Below are positions 27,267 to 33,515 of a DNA stretch of 64,000 nucleotides, piece by piece. Both the position numbers and the translations under genes were made by a program. Position 1 is the stretch's first letter; the number at the start of each line of letters is the position of its first letter. The DNA is from Imperialibacter roseus (lineage in GTDB: Bacteria; Bacteroidota; Bacteroidia; Cytophagales; Cyclobacteriaceae). The stretch lies in the NCBI RefSeq assembly GCF_032999765.1, contig NZ_CP136051.1, positions 4,254,417 to 4,318,416 on the forward strand, read 5' to 3'. The notes beneath the pieces were generated by a model. The model saw only the letters and a program-made list of their open reading frames with translations. It did not search any database and had not been told where the DNA came from.

Positions 27267-27851
27267 GTGAACCCCAAACCTCTACTTGATTATATCGCCA
27301 GGTATATAGCTCTTACCGTAGAAGAGCAGCATTTGCTGCTGGCCAATATCAATCAGAGGCGGTATCTAAAAGGACAGTACGTCGTACAACAAGGCGACAT
27401 TTGCCAATTTGAGAGCTTTGTGTTATCAGGCTGTCTGAAGTCCTTTTACGTAGATCCGGACGGACACGAGCATATTGCCATGTTCGCAATAGAAAACTGG
27501 TGGGTGGCCGATTTGGGTAGCTTTATCAAGCAAAAGCCTGCCGACTACAACGTACTTTGTTTGGAGACTACTGAGCTGATCCAAATCCATCATGAGAAGC
27601 TTGAGGAGCTTTACCAAAAAATCCCATCACTCGAACGATTCTTCCGGATTATTATTCAAAACGCCTTTGTGGCTTCGCAAGATAGGATAGTGCAAAGTAT
27701 GAGCGTTCCTGCTAAGGAGAGATACCTGGCTTTTAGAAAAAAATATCCTCTAATAGAGCAACGTGTGCCTCAATATATGATCGCCTCTTACCTTGGTATC
27801 ACTAAGGAGTTTCTCAGCAAAATCAGAAGTCAGCTTATCCATGAGCAATAG
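27267..27851 (+). CDS. Crp/Fnr-family transcription regulator
   Basis: This 194-residue regulator has an N-terminal cyclic-nucleotide-binding-like barrel (GQYVVQQGDICQFESFVLSGCLK is its core, with GDICQ at the turn). A dimer helix follows (about residues 110-135, EELYQKIPSLERFFRI), then a short C-terminal helix-turn-helix with VPQYMIASYLGITKEFLSKIR. No cysteine cluster for an Fe-S centre as in Fnr is visible, and the cyclic-nucleotide pocket is not complete, as is common in Bacteroidota members. The start codon is GTG. It precedes the NTF2-like/DoxX pair by 93 nt, where a palindrome lies, so it may control that pair. Confidence 0.9.
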   Translation: MNPKPLLDYIARYIALTVEEQHLLLANINQRRYLKGQYVVQQGDICQFESFVLSGCLKSFYVDPDGHEHIAMFAIENWWVADLGSFIKQKPADYNVLCLETTELIQIHHEKLEELYQKIPSLERFFRIIIQNAFVASQDRIVQSMSVPAKERYLAFRKKYPLIEQRVPQYMIASYLGITKEFLSKIRSQLIHEQ

Positions 27852-27915
27852 ATGTTAATCTAGTTGAACCTTCCTTTTTAATCTGGTTTATTCTCCCGCA
27901 GTATCTCAGGTCGGA

Positions 27916-27941
27916 ACTTTGTGCCTCACAAAACACAAAGT
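27916..27941. promoter_or_regulatory. Inverted repeat directly before the NTF2-like gene
   Basis: ACTTTGTG and CACAAAGT form perfect 8-bp arms with a 10-nt centre, ending 3 nt before the ATG. Inside it TTTGTG-CCT-CACAAA also pairs. TTGTG/CACAA half-sites resemble those of Crp-type regulators, and a Crp/Fnr gene lies immediately upstream. A leader hairpin is the alternative reading. Confidence 0.5.
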
Positions 27942-27944
27942 AAT

Positions 27945-28298
27945 ATGTCAACATTATTAGAAAAGATCAGTGACCTGAACGACCTTGTTCTTCAGGGCAA
28001 GGCCATGGAAGCCTTTGAAAGGTACTACCATGAAGATGTAGTGATGCAGGAAAACGAAACGAAGCCCACTGTGGGCAAGGCCGCCAACAGAAGGCGGGAA
28101 GAAGAGTTTTTCGCAGCAATCACAGAGTTTAGAGGGGCGAAACCGCTCAAGGTTGCTGTTGGTGAAAGCGTGACCATGGTAGAATGGCACTACGACTACA
28201 CCCACAAAGACTGGGGAACCAGAAACTACACCCAGATATCTGTGCAGGAATGGCGGAACGGCCAAATCGTACTTGAGAAATTCTACTACGGGGTTTGA
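27945..28298 (+). CDS. NTF2-like (SnoaL-type) small protein
   Basis: This 117-residue cytosolic protein has the cone-shaped NTF2-like fold pattern: an N-terminal helix (LLEKISDLNDLVLQGKAMEA), ERYYHEDVVMQENE, and strands such as VTMVEWHYDYTH and ISVQEWRNGQIVLEKFYYG. Members include ketosteroid isomerase-like and polyketide cyclase-like enzymes as well as non-catalytic binding proteins; no catalytic residue pair is obvious. The frame opens at 27921, but the ATG at 27945 matches the family start. It is 13 nt upstream of a DoxX gene. Confidence 0.8.
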   Translation: MSTLLEKISDLNDLVLQGKAMEAFERYYHEDVVMQENETKPTVGKAANRRREEEFFAAITEFRGAKPLKVAVGESVTMVEWHYDYTHKDWGTRNYTQISVQEWRNGQIVLEKFYYGV

Positions 28299-28311
28299 AA
28301 AGGAAGAAATC

Positions 28312-28779
28312 ATGATCAATAAAATTTTTAAAACCCCCGATACATGGGAGCCTTTCGTTTTGAGAGTGCTACTTGGTCTTGTCATTTTTCCTCATGGTGC
28401 TCAAAAGCTTTTTGGCTGGTTTGAGGGTTATGGCTTTGATGGAACGATGATCTTCTTCACCGAAATTGTTGGCATGCCTTGGGTGCTCGGCTTCCTGGTG
28501 ATCCTATTAGAAGCACTAGGCTCCATTGTTCTGCTGGCCGGTTTTGCTACGAGAATTTTGGCAGCCTCCTACATTTTGCTTGCGATAGGAATTGTTACGA
28601 CCTCTCACTTGCAACATGGTTTTTTTATGAACTGGTATGGAAATCAGCCTGGAGAAGGGATTGAGTTCTTCATCCTGTGGGTGGCAATAAGTACTGCACT
28701 GCTCCTTTCCGGAGGTGGTAGATACTCTGTTGACAAGTGCTTATCCGGCGTACTACCTCAGCAAGCCCATTCCTTTTAA
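28312..28779 (+). CDS. DoxX family membrane protein
   Basis: This 155-residue inner-membrane protein has four hydrophobic helices. The DoxX signature is visible: VLRVLLGLVIFPHGAQKLFGWF in the first helix and loop, then PWVLGFLVILLEALGSIVLLAG and FATRILAASYILLAIGIV. Its role is unclear; members have been linked to redox and thiosulfate oxidation in some organisms. It is joined to the NTF2-like gene 13 nt upstream and probably co-regulated with it. The ATG at 28312 is preferred to an earlier in-frame start that would overlap the neighbour. Confidence 0.85.
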   Translation: MINKIFKTPDTWEPFVLRVLLGLVIFPHGAQKLFGWFEGYGFDGTMIFFTEIVGMPWVLGFLVILLEALGSIVLLAGFATRILAASYILLAIGIVTTSHLQHGFFMNWYGNQPGEGIEFFILWVAISTALLLSGGGRYSVDKCLSGVLPQQAHSF

Positions 28780-28831
28780 AAAGTAGATGCTGGCTTTGAG
28801 ACTGACGAATCAAAACCAGCATCTACAAATT

Positions 28832-30022
28832 TTACCAAAGCCCAAGCTCCCACGGGTACACAAAAAGGTAGTGGCTAACCACAATGAGCATGTACATCCT
28901 GAAAAATCGGTTCTGCCTGAAAAAGACCAATAAAGATAGAAGAGCTGCCAACACAAACCCATTGAATACCCAACCGTTGGCCGCTGTGACCAAGAAGCCT
29001 GTAGCAGCCAAGGCCCATACGGAAGAGACAGCCGTAATAAATCCGGTGGCGGCCAGGGAGATAGCCTTTTGTTTGCCATCCTTCACTCCTATGTAGGTCG
29101 CAATAAATCCAGCTACTGGCCAGAACAATACAGTTAGCACCCCTCTTGCGTTTATATCAAGGAAATCAACCAGGGCCGGTAGCATAAAAACAACCAGGCT
29201 AAACGACAACCCAAGCGAAAAAATTACGCCTGGTTTTTCCTCAGCCTTCAGATATTGCCAGCTTATGGCATGGAAATGAAGCCCGGCAGAAGCAATGGTA
29301 ATAACCAGCAATATTCGAGACACAAAATCTTCGTACCCCAACGTCAGCGAAGGCATTCTCAACACAAACACTGCTGCAAATAATATGAAAATAAATCTTT
29401 CAATAGCTGGCGTATACCTTTCGTGAAGCCAGGTCAGCAGATAGTTTTCGTTGCCTCTCAGGTAGAAAAAAGAAATGGAGTAAGATAAACACAGCGCCAA
29501 CACCGCCATTGTCCTCAGCTCAATAGCTCCTGGCAGGTGCAGGATTTGAAAAGTAAATGACGCCAGAAACAGCAGCACTCCCAACAGGATTGCTACAAGC
29601 AGCCACCCTCCCCTCTTTTCTTTATTGGCTATCATTCCGAACGTAGATCCGCTGATCAACGCAAGCGCAATGGCTATAAAAGATCCGATGAGCATTTGCC
29701 CGGCACCGGGAAACTTCATCAGCTTAAATACCGATCCTGCAAAAAGCAGGAAAAAAGAAAGGTAGGCAAGCCACTTCGAGAGCGATTCTCTTTTGTTCAT
29801 TGTTTCCATGGTTTCTAATTGTATAGTTTGAATTTGTTTTGGAGGTAGTTCCTTAGTGATCGCCAGCCAGGCAGCATCAAAAGACTGCCCGGATGCTATC
29901 AGCTTTTCTATATCGCAGCTAACATGATCAAGCATCTCATCCTGCAGGGGCTTGTAGGTCATACCCTGGCGGGCAAGGTAATCTCTGATGGCCTGTAGCT
30001 GTTCTTTGCTCAAGCTCCCCAT
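28832..30022 (-). CDS. Polytopic membrane protein paired with a PadR regulator
   Basis: The protein has 396 residues. An N-terminal soluble helical region (about residues 1-85; SKEQLQAIRDYLARQGMTY, LLDHVSCDIEKLIASGQ) resembles the short 'permease prefix' or DUF1700-type N-terminal domains found beside PadR regulators. About ten hydrophobic helices follow from residue 85 to the C-terminus. I do not recognise the transmembrane part as a known transporter. It overlaps the end of the PadR gene by 13 nt, so the regulator and membrane protein are one operon. A role in envelope stress or efflux is possible but not shown. Confidence 0.7.
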   Translation of the reverse strand: MGSLSKEQLQAIRDYLARQGMTYKPLQDEMLDHVSCDIEKLIASGQSFDAAWLAITKELPPKQIQTIQLETMETMNKRESLSKWLAYLSFFLLFAGSVFKLMKFPGAGQMLIGSFIAIALALISGSTFGMIANKEKRGGWLLVAILLGVLLFLASFTFQILHLPGAIELRTMAVLALCLSYSISFFYLRGNENYLLTWLHERYTPAIERFIFILFAAVFVLRMPSLTLGYEDFVSRILLVITIASAGLHFHAISWQYLKAEEKPGVIFSLGLSFSLVVFMLPALVDFLDINARGVLTVLFWPVAGFIATYIGVKDGKQKAISLAATGFITAVSSVWALAATGFLVTAANGWVFNGFVLAALLSLLVFFRQNRFFRMYMLIVVSHYLFVYPWELGLW

Positions 30023-30366
30023 ATCTCCAGGCTTATGTTCGGTGCCGGCAGCAGGATATTTTTCAGGGTCTCGGTAAATTTTTGCAATTCCGACACTTTT
30101 ACCTTTGCCAACTCCACTCCCTGTGGCGTAAGCGAATAGTACTTTCTGGCACGTCCGTCCACCACCTCGGTTTCGGCAACCAGCAACCCCTCATTCTCCA
30201 GCTTGTAAAGAACGGGGTAAAGAGCACCATAGGTCAGTTTGATCTCGCTTGCAGAAAGCTCTTCCACTTTCTGGCTGATCTCATACCCATACATTTGCTT
30301 GTTTTCGGCAAGGAGCTTCAGAATAATGGTCTTCAGCGTGCCTTTTATAAACTCAGATGATGACAT
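30010..30366 (-). CDS. PadR-family transcription regulator
   Basis: This 118-residue regulator has the winged-helix PadR domain: FIKGTLKTIILKLLAENKQ, MYGYEISQKVEELS, LTYGALYPVLYKLENEGLL (recognition helix) and the wing VDGRARKYYSLTPQG, followed by a C-terminal dimer helix. PadR proteins act as repressors released by small ligands and usually control themselves and an adjacent membrane protein, as the neighbour here suggests. An 11-bp-arm palindrome lies 3 nt in front of the start. The frame opens at 30417, but the ATG at 30366 fits the family. Confidence 0.92.
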   Translation of the reverse strand: MSSSEFIKGTLKTIILKLLAENKQMYGYEISQKVEELSASEIKLTYGALYPVLYKLENEGLLVAETEVVDGRARKYYSLTPQGVELAKVKVSELQKFTETLKNILLPAPNISLEIWGA

Positions 30367-30369
30367 TGT

Positions 30370-30396
30370 TATATATTTAATTTTCTTAAATATATA
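30370..30396. promoter_or_regulatory. Probable PadR operator: 11-bp inverted repeat
   Basis: TATATATTTAA-TTTTC-TTAAATATATA is a perfect palindrome with 11-bp arms, starting 3 nt upstream of the padR ATG on the minus strand. It covers the expected core promoter and start region, so binding there would repress padR and its partner. AT-rich composition raises the chance rate, but an 11-bp arm pair at this position is a strong operator candidate. Confidence 0.7.
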
Positions 30397-30491
30397 CGAT
30401 TGAAAATTGAAACACAAATATTACACCCATCTTTCGACACCAGACTATCAACAGGGGGGGCCAAAAAGGACACATCTTCAATTACCTCTGG

Positions 30492-30555
30492 TCCGTCGCC
30501 TCTCTGGCAGTGTTCATCGAAACAACGGTTACCAGGCATTCTGGAGGGGTATAAA
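30492..30555 (+). promoter_or_regulatory. Fixed-spacing promoter of small gene A
   Basis: The blocks are TCCGTCG (30492-30498), TTCATCGAAACA (30513-30524) and GTATAAA (30549-30555), with 14-nt and 24-nt gaps. The start codon is 31 nt from the G of GTAT. The same blocks and spacings recur before the two sister genes. The RTCG cores of the first two blocks are 21 bp apart, about two helix turns. Confidence 0.7.
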
Positions 30556-30579
30556 CGATCAAAACGAACAATTTATCCT

Positions 30580-30744
30580 ATGACCTGGCTAACGAAACTT
30601 TTCTCAAAAAAATCTAATAACCAACTGGTGATGAAATTCTCAAAGGACGACAATACCTGGTTGGTAATGAAAGAGTACTCCATCATGTTTATTGGAAGCG
30701 AAACAGCGTGTAATACATATATGAGGAATTTTGCTTCGAAGTAA
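30580..30744 (+). CDS. Small uncharacterised protein, copy A of a three-gene family
   Basis: This 54-residue protein begins MTWLTKLF and contains the family core KFSKDDNTWLVMKEYS, IMFIGSE, CNTYMRNF, ending ASK. I do not recognise the family. The charged SKDDN turn, the alternating hydrophobic strands and a basic C-terminal helix suggest a small folded soluble domain rather than a membrane peptide. The open frame reaches back to 30400, but the ATG at 30580 aligns with the starts of copies B and C in both sequence (M-x-W) and distance to the promoter blocks. It has its own promoter and terminator, so it is a one-gene unit. Its 3' half is almost identical in DNA to copy C. Confidence 0.75.
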   Translation: MTWLTKLFSKKSNNQLVMKFSKDDNTWLVMKEYSIMFIGSETACNTYMRNFASK

Positions 30745-30806
30745 AATCCTCGTTGAAGAAATCGTTAGCTGACCAACGACGGCTATCGATCTGGTTTATT
30801 AGTTTG
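30632..30806 (+). repeat. 175-bp repeat, first copy (3' half and 3' UTR of gene A)
   Basis: This stretch matches 31702-31876 with one difference (C at 30681 against G at 31751, a synonymous serine codon change). It starts inside the coding region and runs through the 3' UTR to just before the terminator stem. Upstream of it the two genes are diverged. Confidence 0.9.
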
Positions 30807-30810
30807 AAGC

Positions 30811-30852
30811 CCATACCTGCCCTTCGGGGACCAACAGGTATGGCTTTTTTTC
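30811..30852 (+). terminator. UUCG-capped terminator of small gene A
   Basis: CCATACCTG (30811-30819) pairs with CAGGTATGG (30835-30843) around an inner CCC-UUCG-GGG stem, followed by a long T-run. It is a strong composite intrinsic terminator. Confidence 0.85.
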
Positions 30853-31117
30853 TTTTCGTTTCTCCTTCATATGTTGCCCTTCAGCTTGAGCAACTCTTTT
30901 TGGATCAATCTGTATTTCCGGGGATTGAATGTTTCGTTTGTGGTTAAATAAAAAAGCAAAACTGGCTCAATGCGTCTCGCCCGGCCGGGCTTCTCCAGTC
31001 GGATAGGCTTGGACCTTTTGCTTATTTTATGACCACTCGGGATATTGGGTGTAAAGGGTGATCCTCCAGATTTTCCGCTTGATCCTTCTTTTTCTGCTCG
31101 ATCGTGTTGCCGCATGG
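30853..31117. other. Intergenic spacer between small genes A and B, no supported gene
   Basis: This 265-nt stretch has no gene I can support. A 90-codon minus-strand frame (30867-31139) covers it, but it overlaps the copy B promoter blocks and resembles no family I know. A 12-nt self-complementary GCCCGGCCGGGC (30979-30990) stands out in otherwise AT-rich DNA. Confidence 0.5.
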
Positions 31118-31118
31118 G

Positions 31119-31182
31119 TCTGTCGATGTCAAATTCCACTTCATCGAAACATCACTTACTTCTTTTTTGCATACCGTATTAA
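31119..31182 (+). promoter_or_regulatory. Fixed-spacing promoter of small gene B
   Basis: TCTGTCG (31119-31125), 14 nt, TTCATCGAAACA (31140-31151), 24 nt, GTATTAA (31176-31182), with the start codon 31 nt from the G of GTAT. Block 2 is identical to copy A, while the intervening 14 and 24 nt are unrelated in sequence. Confidence 0.7.
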
Positions 31183-31206
31183 TAGGCAAATCAACTACTA
31201 AATGAT

Positions 31207-31377
31207 ATGTCGTGGCTACCTACAATTCTTGCTAAAATATTAAAGCCGAAGAGTGAACTTAGGCTGAAGTATTCAAAGGATGACAATGTATGGCTTGTGA
31301 TGAAGGAGCACTCAATCCTGTTCATGGGAGACGAAATGCAATGCAGTATTTACATGCGAAATTTCGCTCGAAAGTGA
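31207..31377 (+). CDS. Small uncharacterised protein, copy B of the family
   Basis: This 56-residue protein begins MSWLPTIL with core KYSKDDNVWLVMKEHS, ILFMGDE, CSIYMRNF, ending ARK. Against copies A and C, about 11 of the 37 core codons differ only silently and about 11 change the residue, mostly conservatively (F/Y, M/L, I/M). That pattern means selection on the protein, so this is a real gene despite its length. It is the most diverged copy. The downstream sequence does not share the 3' UTR of the others; a weak AAACC-AGGT-GGTTTTT hairpin lies 21 nt after the stop. Confidence 0.72.
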   Translation: MSWLPTILAKILKPKSELRLKYSKDDNVWLVMKEHSILFMGDEMQCSIYMRNFARK

Positions 31378-31398
31378 CATCTTCATAATTGTAACTCT

Positions 31399-31414
31399 AA
31401 ACCAGGTGGTTTTT
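31399..31414 (+). terminator. Weak hairpin after small gene B
   Basis: AAACC-AGGT-GGTTT with a T-run, 5-bp stem only, 21 nt past the stop codon. It may replace the strong terminators found after copies A and C. From here to 31555 no gene or clear motif is seen. Confidence 0.35.
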
Positions 31415-31555
31415 AACCAATGTAGGCTTTGAACTTAGCCCCGGCCTGATCCCTAAACAGGCATGCAGATTTAGTTTTATGGAACTACGTATTTGGAAAA
31501 CACAAAAAATAATTTCAATAGTACCAATTTTTACTACGTCGTCTCATATCCCGGC

Positions 31556-31619
31556 TCTATCGACACCTACTTCCTATTCGTCGAAACAAAATTTCTCGCT
31601 CTCTTTTCCTCCGTATAAT
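31556..31619 (+). promoter_or_regulatory. Fixed-spacing promoter of small gene C
   Basis: TCTATCG (31556-31562), 14 nt, TTCGTCGAAACA (31577-31588), 24 nt, GTATAAT (31613-31619), with the start codon 31 nt from the G of GTAT. The last block is a perfect TATAAT, which supports reading it as the -10 region. In block 1/block 2 the R positions are swapped relative to copy A (A then G, against G then A). Confidence 0.72.
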
Positions 31620-31643
31620 TGAATAACCAAACAAAAAAATATC

Positions 31644-31814
31644 ATGAACTGGTTTTCAAAAGTGCTCGCTCAGGTGTCAAAATCAAAGGATCAGCTTACT
31701 CTGAAATTCTCAAAGGACGACAATACCTGGTTGGTAATGAAAGAGTACTCGATCATGTTTATTGGAAGCGAAACAGCGTGTAATACATATATGAGGAATT
31801 TTGCTTCGAAGTAA
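31644..31814 (+). CDS. Small uncharacterised protein, copy C of the family
   Basis: This 56-residue protein begins MNWFSKVL with the same core as copy A (KFSKDDNTWLVMKEYS, IMFIGSE, CNTYMRNF, ASK). The N-terminal 20 residues differ from copy A as much as copy B does, but the rest is identical, and the DNA identity continues past the stop codon. It has its own promoter blocks and a UUCG-capped terminator. No signal peptide, membrane helix or cysteine pair is present. Function unknown. Confidence 0.78.
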   Translation: MNWFSKVLAQVSKSKDQLTLKFSKDDNTWLVMKEYSIMFIGSETACNTYMRNFASK

Positions 31815-31876
31815 AATCCTCGTTGAAGAAATCGTTAGCTGACCAACGACGGCTATCGATCTGGTTTATTAGTTTG
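31702..31876 (+). repeat. 175-bp repeat, second copy (3' half and 3' UTR of gene C)
   Basis: Partner of 30632-30806, offset 1070 nt, same orientation, one mismatch. The boundaries fall inside the reading frame on one side and just before the terminator on the other, as expected of gene conversion or a partial duplication. Confidence 0.9.
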
Positions 31877-31880
31877 GAGT

Positions 31881-31927
31881 CCATGCCTGCCCTTCGGGGG
31901 CCAACAGGTGTGGGCTTCTTTTTTTTA
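31881..31927 (+). terminator. UUCG-capped terminator of small gene C
   Basis: CCATGCCTG (31881-31889) pairs with CAGGTGTGG (31905-31913) around CCC-UUCG-GGG, followed by a T-rich tract. Relative to copy A both arms changed A to G, leaving G-U pairs, so the stem is kept. Confidence 0.85.
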
Positions 31928-31931
31928 TACA

Positions 31932-31947
31932 TATGATGATAATCATA
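31932..31947. promoter_or_regulatory. FNR-like palindrome before the truncated haemoglobin gene
   Basis: TATGAT-GATA-ATCATA is a perfect 6-4-6 palindrome centred 64 nt before the globin ATG and just after the terminator of gene C. Its ATGAT-N4-ATCAT core has the layout of Crp/Fnr-family sites (TTGAT-N4-ATCAA). A Crp/Fnr-type regulator is encoded about 4 kb upstream. Confidence 0.5.
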
Positions 31948-32003
31948 AAAAGGAAATTCTCTGCTCTTTATACTTGCATCAGTATTTGAAAAAGCGGCAA
32001 GTA

Positions 32004-32396
32004 ATGAAGCAGGATATTGCATCCAGAGCAGACATCGAAAAACTGGTAGACCAGTTCTACAGCAAAGTCAGAATCGACGGTACGATAGGTTACATTTTCA
32101 CAGACATCGCTGCACTCGATTTTGCCAGGCACATGCCCACCATGTATAAGTTTTGGGAGACTACCCTCCTGGGAATAATGTCATACAAAGGCAATCCGAT
32201 GTCGGTGCATATCCAACTGGACAAGAAAGAGCAGTTGAAAAAAGAACACTTCGACCGATGGCTGGAACTATGGACAGCCACTGTGGACGACCTCTTCGAA
32301 GGACCAAAGGCGGAAGAGGCCAAGACGAGAGCCTCCCAAATCCGCTACCTCATGCAATATAAAGTAGAGCAAAGCAGGCAATTGTCTAGCCCCTGA
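32004..32396 (+). CDS. Group III truncated haemoglobin
   Basis: This 130-residue protein has the compact 2-over-2 globin pattern of group III. The helices include IEKLVDQFYSKVRIDGTIGYIF, DFARHMPTMYKFWETTLLG, and HFDRWLELWTATVDDLF with the proximal histidine region. It should bind haem and O2 or NO and may act in nitrosative or low-oxygen stress, as Campylobacter Ctb does. The frame is open back to 31908, but the ATG at 32004 gives the usual length. Its tail overlaps the convergent DegT gene by 11 nt. An FNR-like palindrome lies in its leader. Confidence 0.88.
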   Translation: MKQDIASRADIEKLVDQFYSKVRIDGTIGYIFTDIAALDFARHMPTMYKFWETTLLGIMSYKGNPMSVHIQLDKKEQLKKEHFDRWLELWTATVDDLFEGPKAEEAKTRASQIRYLMQYKVEQSRQLSSP

Positions 32397-33489
32397 AATT
32401 ATTTAGTGTATGGATCACCCTTTGCACTTCATCATCTGTTAGCTCGGGAAACATAGGAAGGGAAAGAATGCTGCTCTTTTCAGACGAACAAACTGACAGC
32501 CCCTCAGGGTCTGTTCTGAACGACCGGTATGGGGAAAGTTCGTTAATAGGGGCTGGATAGTGAATAGCGACACCAACGCCGCCACGATCTAAGTGTCGGA
32601 TCAGGTTTTCCCTGTCATCTGTTTGAATTACATATTGATGAAAAACAGCATAGTCTGGATCTCCCACCTGGGGCAATCGGTACATCGACCTGTCGAGACC
32701 ATACATATAGTAGGTGGCGATGGATCTTCTTCTTGTATTCCACTGATCGAGCAAAGGAAGCTTCGATCTCAGAAAAGCTGCCTGAAGCTCGTGCAGCCGA
32801 CTGTTTCTGCCTGCCACTTTATGTACATCCCGTGCGGGCTGTCCATGATTGCCCACCAACCGAACTGTAGCCGCATATTCGTCGTCGTTGGTAACAACTG
32901 CGCCCCCATCGCCCAGGCAGCCCAGGTTCTTGGTGGGGTAAAAGCTAAAGCAGCCAAAGTCTCCAATGGTGCCTACATTTTTTTCCTGATAAACAGCTCC
33001 ATGCGCATGGGCACAGTCTTCGATCAATACCAGCTTATGTGCGTCTCGTATTTCCAATAATTCATTCACGTGCGCTGGCTGCCCATACTGATGCACGACA
33101 ATAATGGCTCTTGTTGTCTTCGAAATGCACCTTTGAACTGATGCCGGATCGATGGTGTATTCTCCGGGAAGGGCGTCAGCGAAGACAGGCGAAGCCCCCA
33201 CATTGATGACCGACTCTGCAAGGGAAACCCAGGTATTGGCAGGAACAATTACTTCGTCTCCGGCCTTTATACCCGCAGCCTTCAATGCCAGCTCCAGGGC
33301 GTCGGTGCCATTGCCGCAGCCAATGCAGTGCTTCACGCCCAAATACTCTCCAAACTCCTTCTCAAAGGCCTTGACCTCCTCACCAAGAACAAACCAGCTT
33401 TTGCTCAGCACCCTGTCATAAGCCTCGTCAAGAGCGGGTCTCAGCTTCTGATGTTGTCGGCTTATATCAAAATGTGGGATTGTATTCAT
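32386..33489 (-). CDS. DegT/DnrJ/EryC1/StrS family sugar aminotransferase
   Basis: This 367-residue PLP enzyme of nucleotide-sugar biosynthesis contains GCGNGTDALELALKAAG, EVIVPANTWVSLAESV, the cofactor aspartate in IEDCAHAHGA, and the Schiff-base lysine in FSFYPTKNLGCLGDGG. HELQAAFLRSKL and a C-terminal VAIHYPAPI are also typical. Members convert keto-sugar nucleotides to amino sugars such as perosamine or dTDP-3-amino sugars. It follows a glycosyltransferase gene on the same strand with a 26-nt gap, so both probably build a surface glycan. Confidence 0.93.
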   Translation of the reverse strand: MNTIPHFDISRQHQKLRPALDEAYDRVLSKSWFVLGEEVKAFEKEFGEYLGVKHCIGCGNGTDALELALKAAGIKAGDEVIVPANTWVSLAESVINVGASPVFADALPGEYTIDPASVQRCISKTTRAIIVVHQYGQPAHVNELLEIRDAHKLVLIEDCAHAHGAVYQEKNVGTIGDFGCFSFYPTKNLGCLGDGGAVVTNDDEYAATVRLVGNHGQPARDVHKVAGRNSRLHELQAAFLRSKLPLLDQWNTRRRSIATYYMYGLDRSMYRLPQVGDPDYAVFHQYVIQTDDRENLIRHLDRGGVGVAIHYPAPINELSPYRSFRTDPEGLSVCSSEKSSILSLPMFPELTDDEVQRVIHTLNNFRG

Positions 33490-33515
33490 AATATGTAGTC
33501 AGGCTAAAACCTGCG

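Noticed and set aside
30400-30579. N-terminal extension of small protein A
   Set aside because: The other two copies lack it and the promoter blocks lie inside it, so the ATG at 30580 is the likely start.
30979-30990. GCCCGGCCGGGC self-complementary block as a terminator
   Set aside because: No loop and no T-run, and no gene ends nearby on either strand.
30867-31139. 90-codon minus-strand frame between small genes A and B
   Set aside because: It overlaps the conserved promoter blocks of copy B, resembles no protein I know and has a low-complexity basic composition.
31908-32003. N-terminal extension of the truncated haemoglobin
   Set aside because: It would run through the terminator of gene C and the palindrome, and group III globins are normally about 130 residues.
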